Shown piece after piece: positions 36,896-45,825 of a DNA stretch of 64,000 nucleotides (position 1 is the first letter of the stretch; the number at the start of each line of letters is the position of its first letter). The stretch covers positions 9,377,141-9,441,140 of the forward strand of contig NZ_WSRO01000002.1 of assembly GCF_009769735.1 (NCBI RefSeq), written 5' to 3'. A program made the position numbers and the translations under genes. The stretch comes from Streptomyces sp. BA2 (GTDB lineage Bacteria; Actinomycetota; Actinomycetes; Streptomycetales; Streptomycetaceae). The notes under the pieces are model-generated. The model was not told the DNA's origin, made no database searches, and saw nothing but the letters and a program-made list of their open reading frames with translations.

Positions 36896-36965
36896 CCCCC
36901 GACCACAAGGCCCCGACCACTGTCACGAAATCGAAACGCATTAGTGGTCGGGACGGTGGTCGGGG
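36896..36965. repeat. Iteron-like inverted array of CCCCGACCAC
   Basis: Two direct copies of CCCCGACCAC (36897-36906 and 36911-36920) are followed after 21 AT-richer bases by two copies in inverted orientation, AGTGGTCGGG (36943-36952) and GTGGTCGGGG (36956-36965). The four sites form one symmetrical structure ~150 bp upstream of the Replic_Relax start. Such arrays are typical of replication iterons or of multi-site repressor operators. Confidence 0.75.
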
Positions 36966-37218
36966 TAAAACGGCGCGAGACAGTTCGCTGAGGGGCCCTG
37001 AGACCCGGCAAGCATGGCTGCCGCCACTCATGTGCGGACAGGGCGCCAGGAGAGGTTCAGAGATGGCCGGTCCGCAGCAGCCGTGGCTGCTGCGGGGCAC
37101 GGTGGCGAGCCGGGCCATGCCGGCCATCGTGCGACACCCGGCCCGCAAGGGACCAACTCCCAAAACCGGCGGCCGCGTTCATGAGGCCAGTGCGCGGAAG
37201 TGCGCTCACCGCCGGGTA

Positions 37219-37935
37219 CTACTTTCTGGACCGTTGGGCGGCCTGATCGAGGATGCGCCGGCGCGTCCACCGCCGGCGCCCGTTCTGGCGTCCGGCATTC
37301 TCGGCAACCCCGTCCGTAGTCTTCAACAGCGGAAGGTTCCCCTGGGACAGGCTGCTGGAGAACGAGCCGACGCTCTTGTACCCCAGCAGCGCGGCCGCCT
37401 GGCTCGCCCCCAGGAGCTCGTCGGGATCGCCGTCAACGGAAACCTCGGGCAGGGGCGGCGCCTCCTTGGCTCCGGACCGCCTTCCGCGGCCGGGCCGGGT
37501 GGCCATCCACTCCTGCAGGGTCCGCACCTTCCACAGCTGCCGGCGGTAGGGGTTCTCGGCCGTGCCCTTCTCTTCGACGACGTCCGGTTCGGGGAAGTAA
37601 CCGGGGTGGTCGCGCACGAAGGTGGTGACCTGGTTGGAGTTCTTGTAACCGAGATACCTCGAGGCCTCCGCCGCGTTCAGCAACGTCTCCGGGGCGAGAG
37701 AGGGCGGTGAGTGTTCAGCGAGCCGTGCCGGCGCCCGGTGGGCGAACCACTCGGTGACCTCCGCGTGGTCCCACAGGCGCGCGCGTCCGCGCTTGCCGAC
37801 AGGCTCGGGGAACGGCTTGCCGGCCGCGTTCTCCGCGCGCCCCGTGTAGAGGCCGGTGACCCTCGCGGACGTCAGACCCTGTTCAGCCGCGATCTCGGCA
37901 GCGTCGGCCAGGCGAGGCTCACGGCGCGAGGCCAT
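37219..37935 (-). CDS. Protein with three tandem winged-helix (excisionase-like) domains
   Basis: 238 residues from ATG 37935 (preceded by GGACGG). Three related units: LADAAEIAAEQGLTSARVTGLY with WDHAEVTEWFAHR; LLNAAEASRYLGYKNSNQVTT with WKVRTLQEWMA; LLGASQAAALLGYKSVGSFSS with WTRRRILDQA. Each has the AlpA/Xis/MerR-like pattern 'a..A..lGy....v...... pxp........W....l..w'. A single protein could therefore contact three half-sites. Possible excisionase or master regulator of the element; no target is known. Located upstream of the Replic_Relax gene on the same strand. Confidence 0.75.
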   Translation of the reverse strand: MASRREPRLADAAEIAAEQGLTSARVTGLYTGRAENAAGKPFPEPVGKRGRARLWDHAEVTEWFAHRAPARLAEHSPPSLAPETLLNAAEASRYLGYKNSNQVTTFVRDHPGYFPEPDVVEEKGTAENPYRRQLWKVRTLQEWMATRPGRGRRSGAKEAPPLPEVSVDGDPDELLGASQAAALLGYKSVGSFSSSLSQGNLPLLKTTDGVAENAGRQNGRRRWTRRRILDQAAQRSRK

Positions 37936-38077
37936 GGAAGAACCGTCCGTCCTGTCAGTAGGGAGCCGGCCACCCCGACCCACAAAGCAAATAATGGCAG
38001 GAGCTTCGGTTGGAGGTCCAGCCCGCAGCGCCCGCGGCGGCAAGGCTTTCCTGGCGGCCTTGCCAGCGGCTCGAGGC

Positions 38078-38422
38078 CTACTCCTCGGGGATCAAGCAGA
38101 CACCGCGGCGTGCGGCGGCCTCTGCCACCTCCGTGTACGCCATGGCGGCCGACGTCATCTCCCATTCGACCAGTGCCAGCAGCAGGATCACCTCGTCACG
38201 ATCCTGCGAGGCATCACAGGGGATACCGGCCCTCTCCGCGGCGAACATCAGGTCCGCGGTGGCCAACCCGTCAAGACGTGCTGCCACATCCCGGCGCAGA
38301 TCCCGAAGACCCTGCTGGTACAGCTCGTTCGCCTCGCTCAGGAGCAACACCAGGTCCTCGCCCTGGCTGGCCGGTGCCGCCGCAGCGAGGTCGAGGATGC
38401 GCTGGGTCGTCGTCATCATCAT
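38078..38422 (-). CDS. Hypothetical helical protein downstream of IS remnant
   Basis: About 114 residues from one of three consecutive ATG codons (38422, 38419 or 38416). Helical and acidic: QRILDLAAAAPASQGEDLVLL, LMFAAERAGIPCDASQDRDEVILLLALVEWEM. No motif known. The frame is open upstream into the decayed transposase, so its original 5' end may have been replaced by the IS. Confidence 0.6.
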   Translation of the reverse strand: MMMTTTQRILDLAAAAPASQGEDLVLLLSEANELYQQGLRDLRRDVAARLDGLATADLMFAAERAGIPCDASQDRDEVILLLALVEWEMTSAAMAYTEVAEAAARRGVCLIPEE

Positions 38423-38454
38423 TGAGTATCCCTCCCCGGTGGGGGAGAGCGCCG

Positions 38455-38975
38455 GCTGGTTAAGCCCGAGGCTGTCGTGAGTGTTCGCCGCAGAGAGTCC
38501 GACGCGTAGGGGCAGTCCGTTCGCGTCGGACAGGATGTGCATCTTGGAACCCGGCTTGCCCCGGTCCACGGGCGATGGACCTGCAAGTTCGCCCCTCTTT
38601 TGGCGCGGACGTGAGCGGAGTCGAGCACTGCCCGGGAGAGGTCGACCAGGCCCTGGCTGTCAAGCAGTTCGAGCACCTTCTGTGCAGCCGGCCCCAGACA
38701 CCCGCACGCGACCAGATCAGGAACCGGCGGTGCACCGTGGACTTCGACGCCCCGATGCGCGGCGGCAGGGCACGCCGGGCGCAGCCGCTGACCAGGACGT
38801 AGATGATGGCCGCGAACACCGCCTCGTCATCGATGTTGGCCACCCCTCCGTCCTGCGGCCGCACCCGCGCCGGCGGCAGCAAAGGCCTGGCGATCTCCCA
38901 AAGTCCGTCCGGAACGATCCACCCCCACCGTCCACTCCCCATGCCCAGCTCAACTGCCAACTGACCATGTAGGCC
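38455..38975 (-). pseudogene. Decayed IS5-family transposase, copy 1
   Basis: Three frames together give the N-terminal and middle part of an IS5-group transposase: IVPDGLWEIARPLLPPARVR and GASKSTVHRRFLIWSRAGVW (one frame), LVDLSRAVLDSAHVRAKRGAN (second), GKPGSKMHILSDANGLPLRVG and SAANTHDSLGL (third). At least two frameshifts, and the C-terminal DDE part is missing. Its outer end has TAGGCCACGGT, also found in similar form at copy 2. Confidence 0.8.
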
Positions 38976-39119
38976 ACGGTGTTAGACCGCGTCCCATCTG
39001 GTGAGGCGGAGGCGGTCGGGAGCCAGCTATTCGGAAGCGCCGCGCTGCATCGGGGCGGTGCTCGAACTGGCGGCAGCACGCCCGGTGACGGCAGGGGGGA
39101 CACCCGCGGGCGGCTCCCC

Positions 39120-42100
39120 TCACGCCGGCGTGGCGCCGCCAGCACCCGTGCTTGGCTCGGCCGTTTCAATGGAGCCTCGCTCTTCTCGCAGTGCGTGCAG
39201 CAACTGCGTGGCCTGGTAATGGGCCTCGGGCGTGGCGCCCAGGGCTCGCAGACCCGCCCGCCGCGCGCCCTCTAGATCTCCGCGATGCCGCCGCAGGCTG
39301 CCCAGATTGGCCCAGGCCATCCCCGCCTGTTCTCGGTTATCTGATTCGATCGCCACCTGCCACACCGCCTCTGCGCCCTGCGGATCGTCGAGTTCCACCA
39401 GCACCCCCCCTAGATTCACGGCCGCGTACGGTGTGATCGCCGAACCTGTGGCCATCGCGCGCCGGTACCAATCCCGTGCTGTGCGCAGTTCGTTTGCCCG
39501 CCGGTACGACAGAGCGATCTCGTACATCGCATAGGGTCCGTGGTCAGGGTGTTGTGAGGTAACCACCACGTGCCACAGGTCGCGCGCCGCCTCGATGTCG
39601 CCGTCCTTCGCTAGCAGTACCCCTAGCCGCAGCGCCGCCAGGGGGGCAAGCTGCGGCTCTCCCTCGTCAACAGCCTGGCGTAGTCGGCTGACGCGTTCCC
39701 TCTCGTCGAGCAGCGCCAGCAGGGCGCTCAGCGCGGCGGGCAGGATGTCCGGGTCGCCCAGGACGAGCACTTGTTCCAGCACGAGTCTCGCCTGCGAGAG
39801 TTCCAGCTGTCGGCTCAGGCCCAGTGCCTGATGAGCCGCCTGGTCGCCGAAGCTCCGATGCCAAGCCTCCCTGACACCGTCATGGTCCCCGCGTTGCAAC
39901 ATCGTCCCGGCCCGGTAGAAGGCGACCATGCGGTCGATCAACTCGTCGCCCGTCAGGGGTATGGAGTCCCACAGTTCCTCGGCCTCAGCCGGCTGGCCCT
40001 GGGCTGCCAGCAGCGCGCCCAGGTTCGCGCTCGCCTCCGCCATCACCACGCGGGTGGGTGAGGTGCATGCGGCCTCCCACGCGGCACGGGCGCCCGCTGT
40101 GTCGTTCCGATGCAGGCGGACGATGCCCAGGGCCGCCGACGCGTCGAGAGCGGCGAGCCGGTGCTCGGAGGCGATGGCGGTCTGCAAGGCCTCTTCGGCT
40201 GCGTCCAGGTCTCTGCGTTTCAGTGCGAGCCGGCCAAGGCGGGCATGGGCCTGGGCGCTCACCCTCGCGTCGCCCGTGGCTGCGGCTTGTTCGTATGCGG
40301 CGAGTGCGCCGGCCGGGTCGCTGTGCTCGATCAGCTGCCCCAGCTCCAGGTTCGCGGCCGCCCGCACGGGAGATGAGGGGTGCCCTGCTGCCCGGAAGGC
40401 CTCTCGGGCACCGAGCCGGTCGTCGAGGGCAGTCAGCACTGTCCCGAGATTGAACAGGGACACGGCGGTCGAGGTCCTCACCGTAGCGGTCGCGGCGGGT
40501 GCGGAGCCGAGCACGATGGCCTTCTCCAGTGCGGCACGCGCCTGCGTGTATTGCTTGTCCGCGAGGAGGAGTTCGCCGAGGCGCGCTGCCGCAGCCGCGG
40601 ACACAGCACACCCGTCGGTCTGCGCGACGGTAGCCCATTCCTCGGCCGTGCCGCCGTGCCGTTCGCACAGGTGCGCCAAGGCCAAAGCGGCCTGCGGCGA
40701 ATGGGCCGGATCGCCGCATTGGGCCGCACGATTCCAAGCAGCCCGCGCGATCTCCAGGTTCTTGTCCGTCGTGATGCGGCCAAGCAGCAGGCCGGCACCG
40801 GCGGCCACATGCGGGTCTTCGCTCTCCAGCGCGGCCGCCAGCACTGTCTCCGCGGTGTGTTGCTGACCCGCTGCCAACAGCCCTGCGGCCCGTCGAAGCG
40901 GCTCCGGCTGCCCACCCGACGGGCGCTGCGGGGCTCGCAGGTTAGTGATATCGACGAGAGCAGTCTCCACAATACGTATCACCCTGGCGTCCCCGATGCC
41001 ATGAGCCAGCGCGAGGGCGCGGTCGCCGTAGTCACGGGCCCGCTGGGGTCGCCCGGCCAGTTGCTCCGCCTGCGCCAGCTGCGTGAGAACCGCGGTCATG
41101 TCGCGGTCGGCGCCGATCTGCAGATCGATGACGTAGGCCGATTGGTAGAGGTCGATCGCTTCGGCCGCCTCGTGCAACAACAGCTGGTGCACGTTTGCCA
41201 TCTCGCCCAGCACGTCGGCCTCAGCCGCCCGGTCGGCACGCTGTCGGATGATCTTCAGCTGCCGTTCGTGGTACTCGATCGCAGCTGCGTGCTGTCCTGT
41301 GTTGGCGTACGCCATCGCGAGCAGGCCAAGAACCACGACGGCTTCGGCGGAATCGTCCGCACCGACGGTGGCGTGTTCCCAGTGCGCGATGGCCTGCTGG
41401 AGGTCGCCCAGGTCCGCATGATCGCGACCGAGTGCCGCCAGCGTGGACTTATACGCGGTGAAACCGACCATTACCTCAAAGATGCCCTCCGCGTCCTCGC
41501 CGGGCCTCGGGCCGGTGGGCCGGCGAGAGGTCTGGCTCTCGAGGTCCGGGGTGTCCTCGAACACGGTCCGCAGCGCGTCACCATGCGCTGCCAGTGCCCG
41601 GTCCGGCCTCCCCGATTCCCGGTACAGGTCACCGAGCGCGTGCAGCGCCGTCCACCGCTGTAGGGAGTCGCCGGCCTGCTTGGCCAGGCGCGCCCTTTCC
41701 TCTGCCGCAGCCAGTGCCTCTTCCGCGTTGCCCAGGGCGTGAGTGGCCTCGGCCAACGCGCCGAGCAGGGCCAATTCCTTGTTGAACGCGTTGGTCACCC
41801 GAGCGGCATCCAGGGCCTGGTCCAGCAGCCGCATCGCCTCCTGCGGCTCGTCGAGCCACAAGTGAATGCGGGCGAGTTGCTCAAGGGAATCGATGCGGTC
41901 GTCTTGGTTGAGGGAGCTGTCCCACCGGGCGATCCGGCTCTTCAGGTTTTCCAGGTACTCGGAGACTGTCGTGCCGAGATCGAGAAGTGATTCGTTCACT
42001 GTGCCCAACGAATCGAGGGAGGAGCCGAGCTCCGCGAATATCCGCGCTGCCTCCCGTGCACTCCGATGTCCCTCCTCGAGCTGGTTCAACTTTCGCTGGC

Positions 42101-42686
42101 AGCGCCCCAGAGTGCGCAGCCCCAGTGCCTGACCGCGCCGGTCACCGACATCGCGGAAGATCGCAAGCGCTGAACGCAGGTGTTGCAGGGCCCATTTGGG
42201 CAGCCCCAGTTCGAGGCATGCGCGGGCTAACCCTTCACGGTCCTGCGCTTCGGCATGGGCATTGCCGTGCGCCAGACTGACGGCGAGGGCCTGATTAAAG
42301 TGGGCTGCGGCGTTGCCGGGGCTGCCGAGTTTCAGACAGGCAGCCCCCAGGTGATGGGCGAGTGCCCCCAGGGTACCCGGGTCGTCCTGACGGCTCGCGG
42401 CGGCGCACGCTGCCGACAGCCTCACCTCTTGTTCGTGTGCCGGCACCCGCACCATCCAGTAGGGAAGCGCAGTCATCGGGTAAGCGGCGCACAGGTGATC
42501 GGTGTCTATCCCGGGGTGCTCGGCGAGCCACACGTGAGCGTGGAGTACCTGTCCCCAGATCCTGTCGAACATCTCCAGGCCACTCTCCGTGACCTCGTCT
42601 CCCGGCTCTGCGGTGTCCAGCCGCCGCAACTTGCGAAGAAAAGCCCTGGCGTGGGCCAGGGACGCCAGATGTTCGAGGTTCGTCAC
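39120..42686 (-). CDS. Large TPR-repeat protein
   Basis: 1188 residues from GTG 42686, which overlaps the NB-ARC gene stop (GTGA). Almost entirely tetratricopeptide repeats: e.g. LHALGDLYRESGRPDRALAAH, ALEKAIVLGSAPAATATV, AYEQAAATGDARVSAQAHARLG, WANLGSLRRHRGDLEGARRAG, in two blocks (~100-560 and ~600-1170) with a charged linker. No enzyme motif. Together with the NB-ARC protein it forms the equivalent of one split STAND protein: ATPase in the first gene, superhelical sensor in the second. Confidence 0.88.
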   Translation of the reverse strand: MTNLEHLASLAHARAFLRKLRRLDTAEPGDEVTESGLEMFDRIWGQVLHAHVWLAEHPGIDTDHLCAAYPMTALPYWMVRVPAHEQEVRLSAACAAASRQDDPGTLGALAHHLGAACLKLGSPGNAAAHFNQALAVSLAHGNAHAEAQDREGLARACLELGLPKWALQHLRSALAIFRDVGDRRGQALGLRTLGRCQRKLNQLEEGHRSAREAARIFAELGSSLDSLGTVNESLLDLGTTVSEYLENLKSRIARWDSSLNQDDRIDSLEQLARIHLWLDEPQEAMRLLDQALDAARVTNAFNKELALLGALAEATHALGNAEEALAAAEERARLAKQAGDSLQRWTALHALGDLYRESGRPDRALAAHGDALRTVFEDTPDLESQTSRRPTGPRPGEDAEGIFEVMVGFTAYKSTLAALGRDHADLGDLQQAIAHWEHATVGADDSAEAVVVLGLLAMAYANTGQHAAAIEYHERQLKIIRQRADRAAEADVLGEMANVHQLLLHEAAEAIDLYQSAYVIDLQIGADRDMTAVLTQLAQAEQLAGRPQRARDYGDRALALAHGIGDARVIRIVETALVDITNLRAPQRPSGGQPEPLRRAAGLLAAGQQHTAETVLAAALESEDPHVAAGAGLLLGRITTDKNLEIARAAWNRAAQCGDPAHSPQAALALAHLCERHGGTAEEWATVAQTDGCAVSAAAAARLGELLLADKQYTQARAALEKAIVLGSAPAATATVRTSTAVSLFNLGTVLTALDDRLGAREAFRAAGHPSSPVRAAANLELGQLIEHSDPAGALAAYEQAAATGDARVSAQAHARLGRLALKRRDLDAAEEALQTAIASEHRLAALDASAALGIVRLHRNDTAGARAAWEAACTSPTRVVMAEASANLGALLAAQGQPAEAEELWDSIPLTGDELIDRMVAFYRAGTMLQRGDHDGVREAWHRSFGDQAAHQALGLSRQLELSQARLVLEQVLVLGDPDILPAALSALLALLDERERVSRLRQAVDEGEPQLAPLAALRLGVLLAKDGDIEAARDLWHVVVTSQHPDHGPYAMYEIALSYRRANELRTARDWYRRAMATGSAITPYAAVNLGGVLVELDDPQGAEAVWQVAIESDNREQAGMAWANLGSLRRHRGDLEGARRAGLRALGATPEAHYQATQLLHALREERGSIETAEPSTGAGGATPA

Positions 42687-44083
42687 TTTCCCTCCCGCAA
42701 CAGCGCCTTCGCGTGGAGGACGAGCAGGGCGTGCATGGTGAACCAGCCGTCGCCGCTCGGCTCCAGCAGGCCGCGGGCGACAAGCACCCGAATCGCCGGC
42801 ACGGCGTCGTCGACGCCCCACACGTCCGCCATCGCCTCGACGTCGAACGCCGCCGGCTGTGATGCGAAAGCGCCGAGGAAGGCGAAGCGAAGCCGGGTCT
42901 GCCGATCCAGCCGGTCGGTACTCATGCGCAGCAACGCCCGCACAGTGGGGATCGTGTGGTTGTCCGCGGCCCGGTCGACCGGTGCCCCGGCCGCGAGCAG
43001 CGCCGAGCCCTCCCGGAGTTGGGCCAGCATGTCACCGATGCCCCAGCCGTTGGCCCAATCCTCACTCAGCATTTGCCCGGCCACCCGCACTGCCAGCGGG
43101 AGCCGCTCCAGCGTCCCTACGAGCGCCCGCGACTCGTCCCGGTGGTGATGCACGACCTCCGGGGCCAGTCGCCGGAGCAGTTCCAGGGCGGCTTCCTCAG
43201 ACAGAAGGCCCAGCGGGTAGATGTCGGCCGGTCTCGCAGCCAGGGCATGAGCGACCTGGGGGAGCCTGGTAGTGATCAGGATGGCGCAGCCGGGACCCCC
43301 CACGTTGAAGGGAACAACGTGCGCCGGGTTCCATACATCGTCCACGATCAGCAGCACCCGCCGGTCCCGGAGCGCGCTTCTCAGGATTGAGGTCAACTCT
43401 CCGCTGGTGGCGCCGAGTTCCGGCCGGGGGAGCCCCAGCCGCCGGATCCACGAAGCGAGTGCGGCCGTGACGTGGGAGCCGTCCGGAACAGAAGCCCACA
43501 GCACACCGTCCGGGAAGGCGCTTTCGATGAAGGTCCGGTCCACGGCGAGCTGCGCGGCGACCGTGGTCTTGCCCACTCCAGGCCAGCCCCGGACCGCGGT
43601 GAGGAGCTGGGGCCCCCTTCCCGCAGTGGTCAGACGCTCTCTGAGTTCACCCATCTCCCTGTCCCGGCCCACGAAGTGGACCGACATTGACGGGACACCC
43701 TCCGGATGGGCGGCCTCGCTGGCAGCAGGGCGCGACGCCCCCTGCTCCTGTGTGGTCCGCTGCGACGCAATCTCCAGTGCGGCGTGCCTGGCCCGCCAGC
43801 GGTGAAGGTACTCGTCCTGGTCCTCATGCCACAGGCGCGAGGCCACCGGGCCGTCCTCGGGCATGGGGCGCGGGTGGGTCTCGCTGCGGCATGCGGTGAG
43901 GATGGCGCGGACGCGCTCCCACGAAGGAGCCTTCTTAGTACGGGCGTTGAAGAGAGCACTGATCGTCGGCTCACTGAGCTGCAGCCGCTGGGCCAGCTGC
44001 CGCTGAGTGAGCCCGGCGCGTTCTCGTTCGGCTTTGAGCGCGGCACAGAACTCCACGAGCCATCGTCGGTCCCCGTCCCCCAT
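42683..44083 (-). CDS. XRE/NB-ARC STAND ATPase
   Basis: 466 residues. N-terminal HTH (LTQRQLAQRLQLSEPTISALF, ~25-45), then an NB-ARC domain from ~140: P-loop RGWPGVGKTTVAA (~165), Walker B LLIVDDVW, RNBS-like ILITTRLPQVAHAL, GLPL-type LERLPLAVRVAG, followed by winged-helix FGAFASQPAAFDVEAMADVWGV. ATG 44083. It ends at the TPR gene with a 4-nt overlap. STAND proteins of this layout act either as antibiotic-pathway regulators (AfsR/SARP-like) or as defence proteins. No SARP or nuclease domain is present, so the output is open. Confidence 0.9.
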   Translation of the reverse strand: MGDGDRRWLVEFCAALKAERERAGLTQRQLAQRLQLSEPTISALFNARTKKAPSWERVRAILTACRSETHPRPMPEDGPVASRLWHEDQDEYLHRWRARHAALEIASQRTTQEQGASRPAASEAAHPEGVPSMSVHFVGRDREMGELRERLTTAGRGPQLLTAVRGWPGVGKTTVAAQLAVDRTFIESAFPDGVLWASVPDGSHVTAALASWIRRLGLPRPELGATSGELTSILRSALRDRRVLLIVDDVWNPAHVVPFNVGGPGCAILITTRLPQVAHALAARPADIYPLGLLSEEAALELLRRLAPEVVHHHRDESRALVGTLERLPLAVRVAGQMLSEDWANGWGIGDMLAQLREGSALLAAGAPVDRAADNHTIPTVRALLRMSTDRLDRQTRLRFAFLGAFASQPAAFDVEAMADVWGVDDAVPAIRVLVARGLLEPSGDGWFTMHALLVLHAKALLREGK

Positions 44084-44100
44084 GTGTCACCTAGCCGTTT

Positions 44101-44119
44101 CAGTGCTTCAGTGCTTCAG
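44101..44119. repeat. Tandem CAGTGCTT repeats upstream of the NB-ARC gene
   Basis: Two full copies and a third partial copy of an 8-bp unit, bounded by TTTC and GAAA, starting 18 bp before the NB-ARC ATG. It overlaps the place where an operator or ribosome-site-proximal promoter would be. May be the site of autoregulation by the HTH of that protein. Confidence 0.5.
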
Positions 44120-44252
44120 CGAAAAGCGGCCAAACCCCCTAGGTGGCCTGCAATGTTTCGGATGGTATTCAGATACTTCGGCGTGTCGCCAGATGCCGTC
44201 CTCGCTGCCTTTTGCTGGTTCGTACAGCCGCACCACGAGAAGGGAGCCTTCG

Positions 44253-44498
44253 ATGGCGATCTCGCGCCGTCTCGCCCATGCCGTTTCGGGACTGCTGGGA
44301 CTTGCCACTACGGCGGGAACCACGCTGACCACCTGGACCGCACTGATCGCGATCGGGGACCCACTGGCCATGTTCACCATCGCGCTGACACTCGGCCTGA
44401 TCTCCGGTACCACCACCGCACTGGGCGCCGCCTCGGCCCTCTGCGGCCCAATCGCCTCCGCCCAGCCCGACGACCCCCATCCCGGGACCCCGCCGTGA
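44253..44498 (+). CDS. Small two-helix membrane protein
   Basis: 81 residues, ATG 44253 after AAGGGAG. Two hydrophobic stretches, HAVSGLLGLATTAGTTLTTW and AMFTIALTLGLISGTTTALGAA, with a short Pro-rich tail. Divergent from the NB-ARC gene. No family recognised. A 34-codon frame starts at its stop by GTGA overlap. Confidence 0.6.
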   Translation: MAISRRLAHAVSGLLGLATTAGTTLTTWTALIAIGDPLAMFTIALTLGLISGTTTALGAASALCGPIASAQPDDPHPGTPP

Positions 44499-44599
44499 CC
44501 AACCACAGCGACGAACATCCCGCCGACAAGCACGCAGGCGCTGGGGCTCGAAGTACCGGCTTCGGTGAGGGTCGTGCCTCGTTTGGCGACCCTCGCTGA
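44495..44599 (+). pseudogene. Short ORF cut by IS remnant
   Basis: GTG 44495 overlaps the stop of the membrane-protein gene (GTGA). It reads VTNHSDEHPADKHAG and then enters the decayed IS near 44590, where the frame stops. It is probably the 5' piece of a gene truncated by the insertion. Confidence 0.35.
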
Positions 44600-45128
44600 T
44601 GGGCTTGAGACCTTCGCTGTCGTGGGTGTTGCCAGCTGAGATGCCGACGACCAGGGGCAGTCCGCTCGCGTCCAGCTGTGCATCTTGGAACCCGGCTTGC
44701 CCCGGTTGCACGGGGGGGCTCGGACCCGCGTGTTCGCCCCCTGTTTGGCCCTGACATGCGCGGTGTCGAGGACAACGCGGGTGGCATCGATGAGCCTGGC
44801 ATTGTCGAGCCGGTGCAACACGCCTTCATGAAGGCGGCACCCCAGACGCCGGCTCTCGACCAGACCAGGAGCCTGCGGTGAGCGGTCGACTCCGATATGC
44901 CGAAGCAGGGTGGCAGTTGGCGCCAGGCGCAACCGCAGCCTAGAACGTAGATGACGACAGCGAACAGTGTCTCATCAGGGGTGTCCTGCGTTCCGCCGCC
45001 CTGCGGTCGCACCCTCGACGGCGGGATCCGCGGCTTCGCGATCTCCCACAGCCCGTCCGGAACAATCCAACTCCACGTCCCCCGCCCCATGACCGGGACC
45101 AACGAGCGGTCACCACGTAGGACACGGT
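44590..45128 (-). pseudogene. Decayed IS5-family transposase, copy 2
   Basis: Same family and orientation as the remnant at 38.5-39.0 kb. IVPDGLWEIAKPRIPPSRVR and GISESTAHRRLLVWSRAGVW in one frame, ARLIDATRVVLDTAHVRAKQG in a second, DASGLPLVVGISAGNTHDSEG in a third. The C-terminus is missing at about the same point as in copy 1. Its outer end (TAGGACACGGT) forms the 3' end of the ssb gene. Confidence 0.8.
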
Positions 45129-45805
45129 CTAAGGCGCTGGTCGTTCCGAGGTTCCTTGGGGTTGGGCTGGCAGAGGCGGGGGTGTCCGCCGTGCCGTCGC
45201 TGTCGAGGTTGGAGCGCAGCAACCGGGCGTGTGCGTGGGGGCGAGCGAACCGGTGCCGCGCGGGGGCGGGCGGGGGGAGGGGTCAGCGGCTGATGGGAAA
45301 GGGGAGTGGCGTCAGCGGCTGCGATGGAAGAGCCGCGATAGGACCAGCGGGAGGCTTGCTTCTGCCACCAGGCCGGTGGGCTGGCCGGTCGCCCGGTGGT
45401 CGGGCGGGACGCGGCGGCGGGCTGAGGCGCCGGGGGTGTGGTGACCGGGCGGGCGGCGAGCGGACTGGGCAGGCTGGTCTCGGTGTAGGCGATGCGCCTG
45501 CGCAGGCTGATGCCGAGGTCGTCGATGCTTAGGTAGATGGAGTTGTCCCTGATCTCGGTGATGCGCCCCTTGACCATGACGTTGATTCCGTCGACGAGCG
45601 ACTCGGTGGCGTTGCTGGCCAGGTCCCGCCAGGCGGTGCAGATGTAGGGAATGGGGACCCCGTCGTGCCACTTCTGGGTGGCGGTGTCCCACTGGGAGGG
45701 GGTCTCGGTGAGGCGGAACCGGCAGACGGCGATGCCGTTTTGGGTGAAGCGGACTTCGACGTCACCGGTGATGGTGCCGGTCACGTGCGTGACGGACGGA
45801 GCCAT
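45110..45805 (-). CDS. ssb: Single-stranded DNA-binding protein, altered C-terminus
   Basis: 231 residues from ATG 45805 (GGGAAGTG upstream). OB fold in residues ~1-105: THVTGTITGDVEVRFTQNG, VCRFRLTETPSQWD, YICTAWRDLASNATESLVDG and NVMVKGRITE. After that a Pro/Ala/Arg-rich tail; the acidic DDDxPF tip by which SSB recruits partner proteins is missing. The last residues (LRPCPTW) are encoded by the end of IS copy 2, so the insertion probably replaced the natural terminus. The shared element promoter lies at 45826-45861. Plasmid-type SSB accessory to chromosomal copies. Confidence 0.85.
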   Translation of the reverse strand: MAPSVTHVTGTITGDVEVRFTQNGIAVCRFRLTETPSQWDTATQKWHDGVPIPYICTAWRDLASNATESLVDGINVMVKGRITEIRDNSIYLSIDDLGISLRRRIAYTETSLPSPLAARPVTTPPAPQPAAASRPTTGRPASPPAWWQKQASRWSYRGSSIAAADATPLSHQPLTPPPARPRAAPVRSPPRTRPVAALQPRQRRHGGHPRLCQPNPKEPRNDQRLRPCPTW

Positions 45806-45825
45806 GCGAACACTTCCCAATCAAA

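Noticed and set aside
36896-36965. Start of a CRISPR array
   Set aside because: Only four short copies, two of them inverted, with no spacers of constant length and no cas genes.
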